In this document: one piece after another, positions 32,646 through 43,058 of the stretch
Numbering within the stretch: position 1 is the first letter of the stretch
How the letters are laid out: each line of letters starts with the position of its first letter
DNA from: Deltaproteobacteria bacterium
GTDB lineage: Bacteria; Desulfobacterota; GWC2-55-46
DNA: 48,366 nt
Assembly (NCBI GenBank): GCA_016182655.1
Contig: JACPGB010000047.1
Location: forward strand, 1 to 48,366
Direction of reading: 5' to 3'
The notes under the pieces: generated by a model
Databases searched by the model: none
Told to the model about the DNA's origin: nothing
Seen by the model: only the letters and a program-made list of their open reading frames with translations
Program-made: the position numbers and the translations under genes

Positions 32646-34409
32646 TCAGCCGTTGAACTGCATCGTGTATAAGCGCGAGTATTCGCCGCCCTTGCTCAAG
32701 AGCTCCTCGTGCCTGCCCATCTCCATGATCCTGCCGTTGGAGAGGACTATTATGCGGTCTGCGTTACGGACGGTCGATAACCTGTGGGCGATGACAAAGG
32801 TCGTCCTCCCCTCCATGAGGTTCGAGATAGCCCGCTGGACCTCGAGCTCGGATTCGGTATCGAGCGCCGAGGTCGCCTCATCCAAAATGAGGACAGGCGC
32901 GTTCTTGAATATGGCGCGGGCGATGGATAACCTCTGCCTCTCGCCGCCCGAGAGCCGGACGCCTCCCTCGCCTATGACGGTCTCGTAGCCCTGCGGGAGC
33001 CTCATTATGAAGTCGTGGGCGTTGGCGGCCTTTGCGGCCCGGACGACGCCGTCTTCGTCCATACCCTTATCGCCATAGGCGATGTTCCTCTTTACCGTGT
33101 CGTTGAAGAGTATCACCTGCTGGGAGACTATCGCGGTCTGGGAGCGAAGCGATTTAAGCGTAAGCTCCCGGATGTCCGTACCGTCAACGAGAATGGAGCC
33201 GCCCGAGACGTCGTAGAACCTCGGTATGAGGTTCACGAAGGTGGTCTTGCCCGCGCCTGAGCTGCCGACTATCGCGATGACCTCGCCCTTCCTGACCTTG
33301 AGGTCAATGGACTTAAGCACCTCCTCGCCGCCGTAGTTGAAGGCGACGGACTTGAACTCTATAGAGTCGTTGACGACGGAGAGTTCCCTGCCCCCTGTGT
33401 CCCCGGCCTCTCCCTTCATGTCCATTATCTCGAATATGCGAGCGGCGGCGGCGAGCCCCTGCTGGATGCTCAAATTAACCCCGTTAAGCGCCTTTATCGG
33501 CTGATAGAACATGATGACGGAGGCGAAGAACGAGATGAACGTCTCGGGCTTCAGAGTCCCCTGGCTTATCCTGTAGGCGGCGAACCAGATGGTGACGGCG
33601 AAGCCCACGGCCCCGACCGTCTCCATCAAGGGGGACGAGATGGCGCGTACCCTTATCGCCTTCACCTGGTTATGAGTGTACCGCTCGTTCTCCTTCTGGA
33701 AGCGGGCGGACTCGTACCCTTCCATGCAGAAGGCCTTGACTATCCTTATCCCTGCTATGGCCTCGTGCAGGAGCGCGGTCAGCATGCCCATCGAGACCTG
33801 CCCCTGGGTGGAGACCTTCTTCATCCTCTTTCCGAGCTTCCTCATCGGATAGACGGAGAGCGGAAGCGCAATACCTGCCGCGAGCGCGAGCTTCCAGTCG
33901 AGGCTTATGACGACGCCGGCGAGGACAATGATCGTGAGCGACTGTTTCAAGGTCGTTGCCATGGCCTCGGCGGTCGTGGCCTGGAGGAGGTTTACGTCGT
34001 TCGTGAGGCGCGAGACAAGCGTGCCCGTTGGAGTTGAGCTAAAGAACCCGACGGGAAGCGTGAGCATCCTGTCGTACAGGCTCTTCCTTATGTCCCTTAT
34101 GACCCCCTGCCCCACATAGCCCATGAAGAACGACTGCCCGTAGGAGCTCAAGCCCTTGACGACGGCCACGACGATTATCGCGAGCGGTATCGCGACGAGC
34201 ATCCTGTCTCTTGGTATCACGAGGAGGTCGAAGGGGATGAAGTTTACCTGAGACCCGGTCTCATTGGCGAAAAGGAACTTCATGACCGGGCCTATGAGAT
34301 AGGCGAACGCGCCGTTGGAAAGGGCAAACCCCGCCATGCATATGAAGGCCATGACGAGCTGGAGCTTGTATGGAGGCAGGAGCTTGAGTAGCCGGAGATA
34401 TATCTGCAT
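32646..34409 (-). CDS. msbA: Lipid A export ABC transporter MsbA
   Basis: The 587-residue half-transporter has six membrane helices (about 15-315) and an ATPase domain: Walker A GSSGAGKTTFVNL, signature LSGGERQRLSIARA, Walker B VLILDEATSALD and the H-loop IAHRLSTV. It flips core-lipid A across the inner membrane. The location between lpxB and lipid A acyltransferase genes supports MsbA rather than a drug exporter. It starts 2 bp after the lpxB stop. Confidence 0.95.
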   Translation of the reverse strand: MQIYLRLLKLLPPYKLQLVMAFICMAGFALSNGAFAYLIGPVMKFLFANETGSQVNFIPFDLLVIPRDRMLVAIPLAIIVVAVVKGLSSYGQSFFMGYVGQGVIRDIRKSLYDRMLTLPVGFFSSTPTGTLVSRLTNDVNLLQATTAEAMATTLKQSLTIIVLAGVVISLDWKLALAAGIALPLSVYPMRKLGKRMKKVSTQGQVSMGMLTALLHEAIAGIRIVKAFCMEGYESARFQKENERYTHNQVKAIRVRAISSPLMETVGAVGFAVTIWFAAYRISQGTLKPETFISFFASVIMFYQPIKALNGVNLSIQQGLAAAARIFEIMDMKGEAGDTGGRELSVVNDSIEFKSVAFNYGGEEVLKSIDLKVRKGEVIAIVGSSGAGKTTFVNLIPRFYDVSGGSILVDGTDIRELTLKSLRSQTAIVSQQVILFNDTVKRNIAYGDKGMDEDGVVRAAKAANAHDFIMRLPQGYETVIGEGGVRLSGGERQRLSIARAIFKNAPVLILDEATSALDTESELEVQRAISNLMEGRTTFVIAHRLSTVRNADRIIVLSNGRIMEMGRHEELLSKGGEYSRLYTMQFNG

Positions 34410-34411
34410 GT

Positions 34412-35548
34412 CTACGCCCTTATCGCGGCCAGGACGGCCTTCGCGGCCCTTTCGGCCGCGCCCTTGCCGCCGAGGGACTTTCTTACGCCGTCATAGGCCG
34501 CCTCGATCGACGCTCTCCGAGCATCGTCTTTAAGAATGGCGAGCGTCTCCTCGGCAATCCTCTCCGGAGTCGCCTCGCTCTGGATGAGCTCCGCGACTAT
34601 CCTCTTCCCCGCGACGATATTCGGGAGCCCGACATCCTTGACCCCGACGAGCGCCTTGGCTATGGCGTACGAGACCGGGGCCATCCTGTATATTATGACC
34701 ATCGGCGCGCCCACGAGCGCGGTCTCAAGGGTCGCGGTCCCGGAGGCGACGATCGCCGCGTCAGCGGCCCTTAACGCCGCGTGCATGGAGTTACGGAAGA
34801 CTTTTACCTCTATCGGCGCGTCCTTCAAAAACCTGTCGAGCAGACCGTCGTCTATGCTCATAGCCGCAGGCATCACGAACGAAGGTTTGTTTTCAAGCCC
34901 CTTCGCGATGAGCGCCCCGGCCTTGAGCATGGAGGGGAGGAGCCTCTCTATCTCCCCTGTCCTCGACCCTGGAAGGAGCGCGACTACCGTGGACTTTGCC
35001 GGAAGCCCGAGCGACTTTCTCGAAGCGGCCTTATCGATGCCGGAATCTACGACGTCGAGGAGCGGATGCCCCACATACTCGACTTCGACCCCGGCCTTCT
35101 TGTATATCGGAACCTCGAACGGGAAGACGACGAGCATCTTGTCCACAAGCGAGGCTATCGTCTTTACGCGGCCCTTCCGCCATGCCCAGACCTGCGGGCT
35201 TATGTAGTAGATGACAGGGACGCCGAGCCTTTTGGCCTCTTTCGCAAGCTTCAGGTTAAAGTCCGGGAAGTCGATCAACACCACGCAGTCGAAACGCCCG
35301 GCCGCGAGCATCGCTTTCAGCGTCTTGAAGGTGTTCCATATCCTCGGGAGCTTCCCGATGACCTCGATAGCGCCTACTACCGAGACCTCCCTGGAGTCCG
35401 GGCCGATGAGCCCGAGCTTTCGCATCCTCTCGCCGCCCATGCCCGTAAACTCGATTGTCGGGCTCAAGGCCTTGAGTGCGGCCATGAGGGAACTGCCGTG
35501 GAGGTCGCCGGACTCTTCCCCGCAGACTATGAAGATCCGTTCACCCAC
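34412..35548 (-). CDS. lpxB: Lipid-A-disaccharide synthase
   Basis: LpxB joins lipid X to UDP-2,3-diacylglucosamine. The 378-residue protein starts with a GTG codon and shows CGEESGDLHGSSLM, FTGMGGERMRKLG, DFPDFNLKLAKEAKRLGVPVIYYISPQVWAW and the ASGTATLETALVGAPMVIIYR segment typical of this GT19 enzyme. It lies 23 bp after the Gfo/Idh/MocA gene. No LpxC, LpxH or LpxI gene is in the window, so the UDP-diacylglucosamine hydrolase step must be encoded elsewhere. Confidence 0.96.
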   Translation of the reverse strand: MGERIFIVCGEESGDLHGSSLMAALKALSPTIEFTGMGGERMRKLGLIGPDSREVSVVGAIEVIGKLPRIWNTFKTLKAMLAAGRFDCVVLIDFPDFNLKLAKEAKRLGVPVIYYISPQVWAWRKGRVKTIASLVDKMLVVFPFEVPIYKKAGVEVEYVGHPLLDVVDSGIDKAASRKSLGLPAKSTVVALLPGSRTGEIERLLPSMLKAGALIAKGLENKPSFVMPAAMSIDDGLLDRFLKDAPIEVKVFRNSMHAALRAADAAIVASGTATLETALVGAPMVIIYRMAPVSYAIAKALVGVKDVGLPNIVAGKRIVAELIQSEATPERIAEETLAILKDDARRASIEAAYDGVRKSLGGKGAAERAAKAVLAAIRA

Positions 35549-35571
35549 CCGTATCCGGCCTCTTGTTCAGG

Positions 35572-36525
35572 TTAAAGCCCGGCGTGCGCTATCGCGCCCT
35601 GTATCAGCTCGGCTATATCGAGCGCGGCCCTGCCGTCCTCGCCCGAAACGACGGGCCTTCCGCCCGAAGCGGAGCAGGCCACGAACGACCTTAGCTCTTC
35701 GAGTATAGCGTCGGCCTTTGGCACCTCGACCTGCTCATCGGAAAGGGTCCCCACTCTGCCGGGCCCTCCCGGAGTAAGGGTCGAAACAAAAAGGTGCTGG
35801 TTCATGAAGTCGATGGTGGCGGAAGAGTCCCGCGCCACTATCTCCATCTTCCTCACGCGAGAGCGCGAGACGCGGCTTGCGGTGATGGAGGCCACACAGC
35901 CGTTCTCGAATTGAAGCCTCGCGTTCGCCATGTCCGTCTTTGGGGAGACGACCGGGGTGCCGACAGCCTCTAAGGATTTGACATTGGACTTTACGACGTC
36001 GAGGACGAGGTCGATGTCGTGTATCATGACATCGAGCACGACGTCGACGTCCGTCGACCTGTTGGGGAAGGGCGAGAGCCTGTGCGCCTCCACGTAAACG
36101 GGCGGGCTCTTGAGCCTGCCCGCAAGCGCCGTATACGCGCCGTTAAACCTCTCTAAGTGGCCGACCTGGAGGATAACGCCCTTCTTTTTGGCCTCTGCAA
36201 TAAGTTGGTCGGCCTCGGCTGTCGTGTTCGTGACGGGCTTTTCCATCATAACGTGGACGCCCCTGGACAGGAACTCAAGGCCGATCCTGAAATGGCTCTC
36301 TGTCGGGGTAACGATGGATACGGCGTCGACCTTGCCGAAAAGGTCCTCGTAAGAGGCAAAGGCCTTCGTGGAGGCGAGCGCGGCTATCTCTTTTGCGCGC
36401 CCGGCGTCAGCGTCAGTGACGCCGACGAGCTCGGCTTCTTTTATAAGGGCGTATTTTTCGGCGTGTAGCTTGCCGAGGTATCCGACGCCGACGACCCCTA
36501 CCCTAATCTTCTTCCTGGACTTCAT
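35572..36525 (-). CDS. Gfo/Idh/MocA-family oxidoreductase in the lipid A cluster
   Basis: The 317-residue protein has an N-terminal Rossmann fold (VGVVGVGYLGKLHAEKY) and the EKP motif (MMEKPVTNT) with DVMIHDIDLVLDV in the C-terminal domain. It belongs to a NAD(P)-dependent sugar oxidoreductase family. In a few bacteria a relative, GnnA, oxidises UDP-GlcNAc so that GnnB can aminate it for amide-linked lipid A; no GnnB-like aminotransferase is present here. Genes of this type between lpxA and lpxB are, to my knowledge, usual in deltaproteobacteria, with unproven function. It overlaps lpxA by 23 bp. Confidence 0.85.
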   Translation of the reverse strand: MKSRKKIRVGVVGVGYLGKLHAEKYALIKEAELVGVTDADAGRAKEIAALASTKAFASYEDLFGKVDAVSIVTPTESHFRIGLEFLSRGVHVMMEKPVTNTTAEADQLIAEAKKKGVILQVGHLERFNGAYTALAGRLKSPPVYVEAHRLSPFPNRSTDVDVVLDVMIHDIDLVLDVVKSNVKSLEAVGTPVVSPKTDMANARLQFENGCVASITASRVSRSRVRKMEIVARDSSATIDFMNQHLFVSTLTPGGPGRVGTLSDEQVEVPKADAILEELRSFVACSASGGRPVVSGEDGRAALDIAELIQGAIAHAGL

Positions 36526-37345
36526 TCTTCCTCTTCGTCCTTTCGCGCGCCACCCCCCGCTTCGAGCCCCTCATGAAGTCGATGAACCTCTTGGCGTGCC
36601 TGGAATCCGGCAACTCGCGCTCGAGCTTTTCGAGCGCCTCCGAGAGCCGGAGCGAGGACCTGAATATGATGTTGTACGAGAGCTTTATCTCCTCGAGCTC
36701 CTCCTTGGTGATGCCCTGCCTCCTTAAGCCGACGGAATTCAAGCCGAAGAGCCGGGCCCTGTTGCCGACGGCCTTCACATAGGGAGGGACGTCCTTGGAG
36801 ACGGCCGAGGCCCCGCCGATGATGCAGTACGCGCCGATCCTCACGTGCTGGTGAATGGCGACGAGCCCTCCGACGATGGCGTTGTTGTCTATGGTGACGT
36901 GGCCGCCGAGGGTCGCCGAGTTCGCCATGATGATGTTGTCCCCGAGGTTGCAGTCGTGGGCTATGTGGACGTAGTTCATGAGGAGGTTATTCGACCCGCA
37001 GACCGTCTTCCATTTGTCCTTGGTAGTGGCCCTGTGTATGGTGACGAACTCCCTTATGGTGTTCCCGTCGCCTATTATTACCTCGGTCTTCTCTCCCTTA
37101 TATCCGAGGTCCTGCGGCGCGGCCCCTATGGAGACGAACTGGTAGACGCTGTTCCTCTCGCCCATCCGCGTCCACTTCTCTATGACGACATGGGGGCCTA
37201 TCTTCGTCTCCTTGCCTATCGAGACCCCCTCGCCTATGACGGAATAAGGCCCTACCTCGACGCCGGCGTCGAGCTCCGCTGTCGGGTGGACGAACGCTGT
37301 CGGGTCTATCTTCACTTCCTTATATTTTCTGGCGGTCCTTGCCAT
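36503..37345 (-). CDS. lpxA: UDP-N-acetylglucosamine O-acyltransferase
   Basis: LpxA carries out the first step of lipid A synthesis. The 280-residue protein has the left-handed beta-helix of hexapeptide repeats, catalytic His130 in YVHIAHDCNLGDN, and a C-terminal helical domain (LFGLNSVGLRRQGITKEEL). It is about 18 residues longer than E. coli LpxA because of a basic tail (GSKRGVARERTKRKNEVQEED) that overlaps the following gene. Acyl chain preference cannot be assigned with confidence. Confidence 0.96.
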   Translation of the reverse strand: MARTARKYKEVKIDPTAFVHPTAELDAGVEVGPYSVIGEGVSIGKETKIGPHVVIEKWTRMGERNSVYQFVSIGAAPQDLGYKGEKTEVIIGDGNTIREFVTIHRATTKDKWKTVCGSNNLLMNYVHIAHDCNLGDNIIMANSATLGGHVTIDNNAIVGGLVAIHQHVRIGAYCIIGGASAVSKDVPPYVKAVGNRARLFGLNSVGLRRQGITKEELEEIKLSYNIIFRSSLRLSEALEKLERELPDSRHAKRFIDFMRGSKRGVARERTKRKNEVQEED

Positions 37346-37375
37346 ATCTTTCCTCTTTCCCGAAATCGGAGTTGA

Positions 37376-37804
37376 TTATTTCTCCATAATAGTCGCCATC
37401 AGCTCGGCCTCGGCTACGAGCGCTTCTCCGACATGCGCCTCGGCCTTGAATGCCCATATCGCGCCCCTGGACTTGGTAACGGCGACGGTTATAATCAGTG
37501 TGTCGCCGGGGGTGACGGGTTTACGGAACCTGGCCTTGTCTATGCCCATGAAGTAGACGACCTTATTGTTCACCGAGGCCGACTTGAATGCGAGCACCCC
37601 CCCGACCTGCGCCATCGCCTCTATTATGAGGACGCCGGGCATTATCGGGTGGCCCGGGAAGTGCCCCAGGAAGAACGGCTCGTTTATCGTGACGTTTTTC
37701 ATCCCCTTCGCCGACTTTCCGGGGTCGAGCTCGAGTATCCTGTCTATCAGGAGGAACGGGTAACGGTGAGGCAGTATCGTCTGGATCTCCTTGGAATCTA
37801 TCAT
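37376..37804 (-). CDS. fabZ: 3-hydroxyacyl-ACP dehydratase FabZ
   Basis: The 142-residue hot-dog-fold enzyme dehydrates 3-hydroxyacyl-ACP, competing with LpxA and LpxD for the same substrate; hence its place between them. Catalytic His48 ([20 protein letters not shown]) and Glu62 are present. It is 60 bp from lpxD and 30 bp from lpxA. Confidence 0.97.
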   Translation of the reverse strand: MIDSKEIQTILPHRYPFLLIDRILELDPGKSAKGMKNVTINEPFFLGHFPGHPIMPGVLIIEAMAQVGGVLAFKSASVNNKVVYFMGIDKARFRKPVTPGDTLIITVAVTKSRGAIWAFKAEAHVGEALVAEAELMATIMEK

Positions 37805-37864
37805 TAGGACCCCCTCTGAAAAATAATCGCTTCTGCTTTTCGCGTGCCATTGCGGAACCTGGTT

Positions 37865-38899
37865 TTATCCCTTGGCTTTTTCCTCGAGCTCCCTTAACCG
37901 CTTTTCAAGCTCTCCGAGTTTTTTCTTGAGCTCCGGAAGTTTGCCGAAGATCGCCTCGGCCTTTAGCCAGTCCGCGTGGTTTATGGCCGGTATGCCCGAG
38001 ACGACGGAGCGGGCGGCGACGTCGTTTATGACCCCCGACTTCGCGCCGACCATTACGTCGGAGCCGACCTCTATGTGGCCCGTGACCCCTACCTGCCCGC
38101 CGAACTGGACTCTCGAGCCTATGCGCGTCGAGCCCGCTATGCCGGTCTGCGCGGCTATTACCGCGTCTTCTCCTATATTCACGTTATGCGCGACCTGGAC
38201 GAGGTTGTCTATCTTGGTGCCGCGCCCGACTACGGTCTCGCCGACAGTCGCCCTGTCGATAGTCACGCACGCGCCTATCTCGGCGTCGTCATTGATGCGC
38301 ACTATCCCGCGCTGTGGTATCTTTTTATAGGCCGCGCCTTCCTTCGAGTAGCCGAAGCCGTCGCTACCGACTACCGCGTTGCAATGGAGTATGACCCTTT
38401 TTCCCACGACGCACCCTTCCCTGACGGCCGCCCCGGAATAAAGTGTGGAGCCTTCGCCTATTATTGCGCCGGGGCCGACATAAACGCCGGGGTACAATAC
38501 GGCGTTGTCTCCAATCTCCGCTCCCTCTCCTATGTAAGCAAAGGGATGGATGGAGACACCCTTGCCCACTTTGGCCTTCGGGTGCACGAACGCGCGCGGG
38601 TCTATGCCGGGAGGCGGGGCTACGGCGGGCCTGAAGATGTCGAGCACCTGCGAGAACGCCGCTACCGGGTTATCGACAAGGAGGAGGTTAAGCCCTTCGG
38701 GAGCGTCCTTCGCGCGCGTAATCACGGCGGAGGCGCGCGTGGTCTTAAGTAGCCGCGCGTATTTCCTCTCCGAGACGAATGTGATGTCTCCCGGCCCGGC
38801 GTCCTCGATTGAGGCGACGGAGCGGATTACTTCATTTCCGTTGCCGGCCACGCGCCCCCCGATGAGGGAGGCGAGCTCGTCAAGGGTCTTTTCTGTCAT
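37865..38899 (-). CDS. lpxD: UDP-3-O-acylglucosamine N-acyltransferase
   Basis: LpxD adds the second 3-hydroxyacyl chain in lipid A synthesis. The 344-residue protein has the N-terminal uridine-binding domain (about 1-100), hexapeptide repeats (about 101-290) with catalytic His238 in [15 protein letters not shown], and a C-terminal helix rich in Glu/Lys/Leu. It starts 12 bp after the skp-like gene. Confidence 0.96.
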   Translation of the reverse strand: MTEKTLDELASLIGGRVAGNGNEVIRSVASIEDAGPGDITFVSERKYARLLKTTRASAVITRAKDAPEGLNLLLVDNPVAAFSQVLDIFRPAVAPPPGIDPRAFVHPKAKVGKGVSIHPFAYIGEGAEIGDNAVLYPGVYVGPGAIIGEGSTLYSGAAVREGCVVGKRVILHCNAVVGSDGFGYSKEGAAYKKIPQRGIVRINDDAEIGACVTIDRATVGETVVGRGTKIDNLVQVAHNVNIGEDAVIAAQTGIAGSTRIGSRVQFGGQVGVTGHIEVGSDVMVGAKSGVINDVAARSVVSGIPAINHADWLKAEAIFGKLPELKKKLGELEKRLRELEEKAKG

Positions 38900-38911
38900 C
38901 TTGTCCTTGCG

Positions 38912-39433
38912 TTATTTTTTCTTCGCGTTGAAAGCCTTTATGACCTCGGGGGTCAGATCCGCGTCAGCAGGCGCGTAGAGGAGGCCGCCGACGGATTTTT
39001 CGAACACATAATTGTAGCCCTTCTTCTTCGCTATCTCCTCGACGGTATCGCGGAGCCCCTGTATTATCTTCGACTCTATCTCCTGCTTCCTCTTGTTCAG
39101 ATCCTCGCCGTACTGCATGAACCTCTTCTGGAATTCCTGGGACTTGTTCTTGAAGTCCTTTTCCTTCGCCTCTCTCGTCTCGGCGTTCCAGACCTTGCCC
39201 TTCTTGTCTATCTCGTCCTTCATCTTCTTGAGCTCTTCCTGCTTGGAGTTGAGCTCCTCTTCGAGTTTCTTCGCTTCATCCGCGAGCGTATCCTTCGCCT
39301 TTTTTCCCGCGTCGCACTCGTTCAAGGCCTTTTGCAGGTTTGCGTAGGCGATTCTGACTTCCGCCGCGGCTACCGGCATCGCGAACAACATGAAGGCCAG
39401 CAGGGCCAGACCGATTATCCTTATACTCCTCAT
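38912..39433 (-). CDS. OmpH/Skp-family periplasmic chaperone
   Basis: The 173-residue protein has a signal peptide (about 1-23, ending PVAAA) and a long coiled coil (about 35-145) rich in Lys, Glu and Asp, as in Skp. Skp holds outer-membrane barrels on their way to BamA, and its gene is nearly always next to bamA and lpxD as here. It has an ATG start with AAAGGAG upstream. Confidence 0.92.
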   Translation of the reverse strand: MRSIRIIGLALLAFMLFAMPVAAAEVRIAYANLQKALNECDAGKKAKDTLADEAKKLEEELNSKQEELKKMKDEIDKKGKVWNAETREAKEKDFKNKSQEFQKRFMQYGEDLNKRKQEIESKIIQGLRDTVEEIAKKKGYNYVFEKSVGGLLYAPADADLTPEVIKAFNAKKK

Positions 39434-39469
39434 CTTTTTCTCCTTTGTTTTGCGTTTACAGGCTAAAGA

Positions 39470-39636
39470 GATATCTGAGTGAAAACTTTCTGCAGAAAGG
39501 TCTCTCCCAGGCCCCTTTCAAGGTTTTTAGTTCCTGCAAAGCCCCCAGGTCTTTTTAGGGGGCTTTGCAGGAAGAACTGAAAATTTTTGAAGAGAGTCTG
39601 AGAGAAACTTTTTATAAAAAGTTTCTCTCAGGTATC
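39470..39636 (+). repeat. Two-hairpin dispersed repeat, copy 1
   Basis: The 167-bp element lies between bamA and skp. Its ends match as imperfect inverted repeats (GATATCTGAGTGAAA at left, GATACCTGAGAGAAA as reverse complement at right). Inside are two perfect hairpins: CCTGCAAAGCCCCC (39533-39546) with its complement (39558-39571), and CTGAGAGAAACTTTTT (39598-39613) with its complement (39616-39631). A second copy with the same order lies at 47139-47303. The build suggests a small non-autonomous mobile repeat that may also act as a terminator. Confidence 0.7.
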
Positions 39637-39646
39637 TTCTTGACCT

Positions 39647-42319
39647 TTAAAACACAGTACCGATGGCGAAGTCCCATTGCTGTGGGCTTTCGCCTTCGCG
39701 TTTATCGAGGTTGAACCCGAGTTCGAGGCGCAAGGGACCTAAAGGCGAGTACCATCTCACTCCCACGCCCGCGCCTGTCCTTATGTCCCCGAAGTCTATG
39801 CCCTGGTCGTAAGCGTTGCCCGCGTCGAAGAACACGAGGCCCCTCAAGCTCTGTTGCGAGAAGAGCGGGAAGAGGTACTCGAAGTTCGCGACCATCATTG
39901 TCGAGCCGCCGATGACGTCTTCCGTCTCGGCGTCCTTGGGCCCTATGGACCTCGTCTCGAATCCCCTAATGGAGTTGATGCCTCCAAGGAAGTACTTCTC
40001 GTATATCGGGACATCCCTGCCGTCGTAGCTGTGGACGTATCCGAGCGAGCCGTGTATCGAGAATGTGGTATCCCACGGGAGCGAGAAGTATTTTACCGCC
40101 TCGCCCTCGTATTTTACGAAGTAGCTTGTTCCGCCCAACGGGCCGCCGGCGAACTCGGTCGAGAGGGATATAACCGAGCCCTCGGTCGGGAAAAAGGCGT
40201 CGTCGCGGTCGTCTCTACGGAAGGAGAACTTCACGCTCGACTCGGTCGATTCGCCCTCCTGCTCTTTTATGTAAGTGGACGCCTCATCGTCGACCTCGGA
40301 TATGGTGACGTCCTCGAGCTTGTATGTGACATACCCTTTTGAGTAGCGCTTCGTTATCGGGAAGCCGAACCTTATGTCAAAGCCCTTCTTCTCGAGGCTG
40401 AAGTCAGGGTACTGCTTGTCCGTGTTATAGATATCGAAGCCCGCGGATATGGGCTTGTCGAATAGCCACGGCTCGGTAAATCCTATTATGAACTTCGACG
40501 AGGAGCCGCTGACTGTGCCGGAGACGTCGAGCTTAAGGCCCGAGCCCATGAAGTTCGACTGCGATATCGACGCCGTGCCTATGAGCTTGTCTACAGAGCT
40601 GTAGCCGAAGCCCAATGAGATGGAGCCCGTGGGGCGCTCCTTCACCTCGAGGTCGAGCTTCATCTTGTCGGAAGCCGAACCCTGGCCCTGGCCTATCCTC
40701 ACGTCCTCGAAGTAGCCGAGCCTCTTAAGGTTGTTCCTGCTCTTCTTGAGTTCGGTCGAGGAGAAGAGGTCGCCTTCCCCAAGCTCGACCTCCCTCCTGA
40801 TTACCTTGTCCCTCGTCCTCGTGTTGCCGGATATGTCTATGCGCTCTATGTAGACGAGCTCGTTCTTCTTGAGGTCTATGGTTATGTCGACGGTCTTTTT
40901 CTCGTTGTCGACTTTTGTGACGGGCTTTATGTCCGCGTAGGCGTAGCCATCGTCGCCGTAGAGGTCGACGAGCGTCTCTATGCCCTTGGAGAGCTTCGAC
41001 CTGCTGAATATCTCACCCGGCTTGAGCTTTAGCTTTTCGATAAGCTCCTCGCGGGTCTTCAAGAGCTCGCCCCTGACGTCGACGTTGCCGATGTTGTACT
41101 GCTCGCCCTCGGATACGGCGATAGTTATGTAGAACCACTTCTTATCCTCGGACAGCAGCACCCTCTGGTCGAGGATGTCGGCCTGTATGAAACCCTTGTC
41201 GAAGTACTGGCTCATGATTATGGCAAGGTCGTTCTGAAATACAAATTCATTGAACTTGCCGGAGCCGGAGATGACCGAGAAGACCCCCTTCTCCGAGGTC
41301 GTCATGAAGCCCTTTATCTGCTTGTCGGTAAAGACCTTGTTGCCTATTATGGCGATCCTCTTTACCTTTACAGCCGGACCTTCCTCTATCTTGAAGACTA
41401 CCTTCGCGCTCTCGCCTTCGGTCTCGACCTTTGGATCGACTTTCGCGAGGTAGTAGCCTTCCTCGGAGTAGAGCGCCTTTATCTTCTCGGCGTTCTCGTT
41501 CAGTATCACCCTGTCGAGGACGGTGTTCTCCTTTATGGTTATCGCTTCCCTTATGCGCTCGTCCTTTATCTCGCTGTTCCCGTTGAACTCGACCTTCCTT
41601 ATGAAGGGCATCTCGCGGACGCTGAAGATGAGGAGCTTCCCGGAGGCGGTGTCGGTCAATACCGCGGATACGTCGTCGAAGAAGCCGGTGCCGTATACGG
41701 CGCGGAGATCGTCTTTCACGTCGTCGGGCGAGAAGGGCTCTCCGGCCTTACTCGTTACCTTCTTGAGTATCGCTTCCGAATCGACCCTCCGGTTGCCGTA
41801 GACGAGCACTTCGTCTATGACGCCGGTCTTCGACGCCGGGCGGGATTCGAGCGCCGAGACCATCTTTTTGAGCATCTCGTCGCCGCTCTCCCTGATCCTC
41901 CGTATGACTTCCTGCTCGGACTCGGAGGACTTGTAGAAGAACGCCACAGGAGCGTCCGTCTTAAGGTCGATTATGCGCCAGTCGACGTCGGTAGTGGAGC
42001 CGAGGCGCGTGATCGAGCCCAGGAGCGCGAAGTCCGCCGCCTCCTTCTCGGCTATCGAGTAGGCGTCCTTTTCGGTGAACTTTTTCACGCCCTTTTTAAG
42101 GACCATCTCCCTGACGGTCTCGAGCCCGGTTATCTCGGCCCCGCTCGCGTCAAGCGCTGAGGCGATGTTTTCCATCGCGTTCCTCCGGAACGCGGAGATG
42201 TCGGTCGAGGCGTGCGTCTCGAACGGGAGCACTATGACCTTCGGTCCCTTTGCCAGGGCGTTCCACGGCAGAAAGAGTATTGCCAAAAGCGCCAGACTTA
42301 AATACCTTAAGAGCCTCAA
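39647..42319 (-). CDS. bamA: Outer-membrane assembly factor BamA with extra N-terminal domain
   Basis: The 890-residue precursor is longer than E. coli BamA (810). After the signal peptide (about 1-23) an additional domain of about 140 residues (KVIVLPFETHAS to about 165) resembles the TolB-N or FlgT/CsgG-like fold. Five POTRA domains (about 166-560; VLVYGNRRVDSEAILKK opens the first) and the 16-strand barrel follow, with the conserved loop-6 motif IRGFE and a final Phe. It inserts barrel proteins into the outer membrane. The start is TTG with AAAGGA about 11 bases before it. It lies in a conserved run with lolD upstream and skp downstream. Confidence 0.95.
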   Translation of the reverse strand: MRLLRYLSLALLAILFLPWNALAKGPKVIVLPFETHASTDISAFRRNAMENIASALDASGAEITGLETVREMVLKKGVKKFTEKDAYSIAEKEAADFALLGSITRLGSTTDVDWRIIDLKTDAPVAFFYKSSESEQEVIRRIRESGDEMLKKMVSALESRPASKTGVIDEVLVYGNRRVDSEAILKKVTSKAGEPFSPDDVKDDLRAVYGTGFFDDVSAVLTDTASGKLLIFSVREMPFIRKVEFNGNSEIKDERIREAITIKENTVLDRVILNENAEKIKALYSEEGYYLAKVDPKVETEGESAKVVFKIEEGPAVKVKRIAIIGNKVFTDKQIKGFMTTSEKGVFSVISGSGKFNEFVFQNDLAIIMSQYFDKGFIQADILDQRVLLSEDKKWFYITIAVSEGEQYNIGNVDVRGELLKTREELIEKLKLKPGEIFSRSKLSKGIETLVDLYGDDGYAYADIKPVTKVDNEKKTVDITIDLKKNELVYIERIDISGNTRTRDKVIRREVELGEGDLFSSTELKKSRNNLKRLGYFEDVRIGQGQGSASDKMKLDLEVKERPTGSISLGFGYSSVDKLIGTASISQSNFMGSGLKLDVSGTVSGSSSKFIIGFTEPWLFDKPISAGFDIYNTDKQYPDFSLEKKGFDIRFGFPITKRYSKGYVTYKLEDVTISEVDDEASTYIKEQEGESTESSVKFSFRRDDRDDAFFPTEGSVISLSTEFAGGPLGGTSYFVKYEGEAVKYFSLPWDTTFSIHGSLGYVHSYDGRDVPIYEKYFLGGINSIRGFETRSIGPKDAETEDVIGGSTMMVANFEYLFPLFSQQSLRGLVFFDAGNAYDQGIDFGDIRTGAGVGVRWYSPLGPLRLELGFNLDKREGESPQQWDFAIGTVF

Positions 42320-42365
42320 CAGTTGATTGCGTCCTTTCAGCTTCCACGGGCTTATATGCCCCGGG

Positions 42366-43040
<675 letters not shown>

Positions 43041-43058
43041 TTATACCAATTAAAAAAA

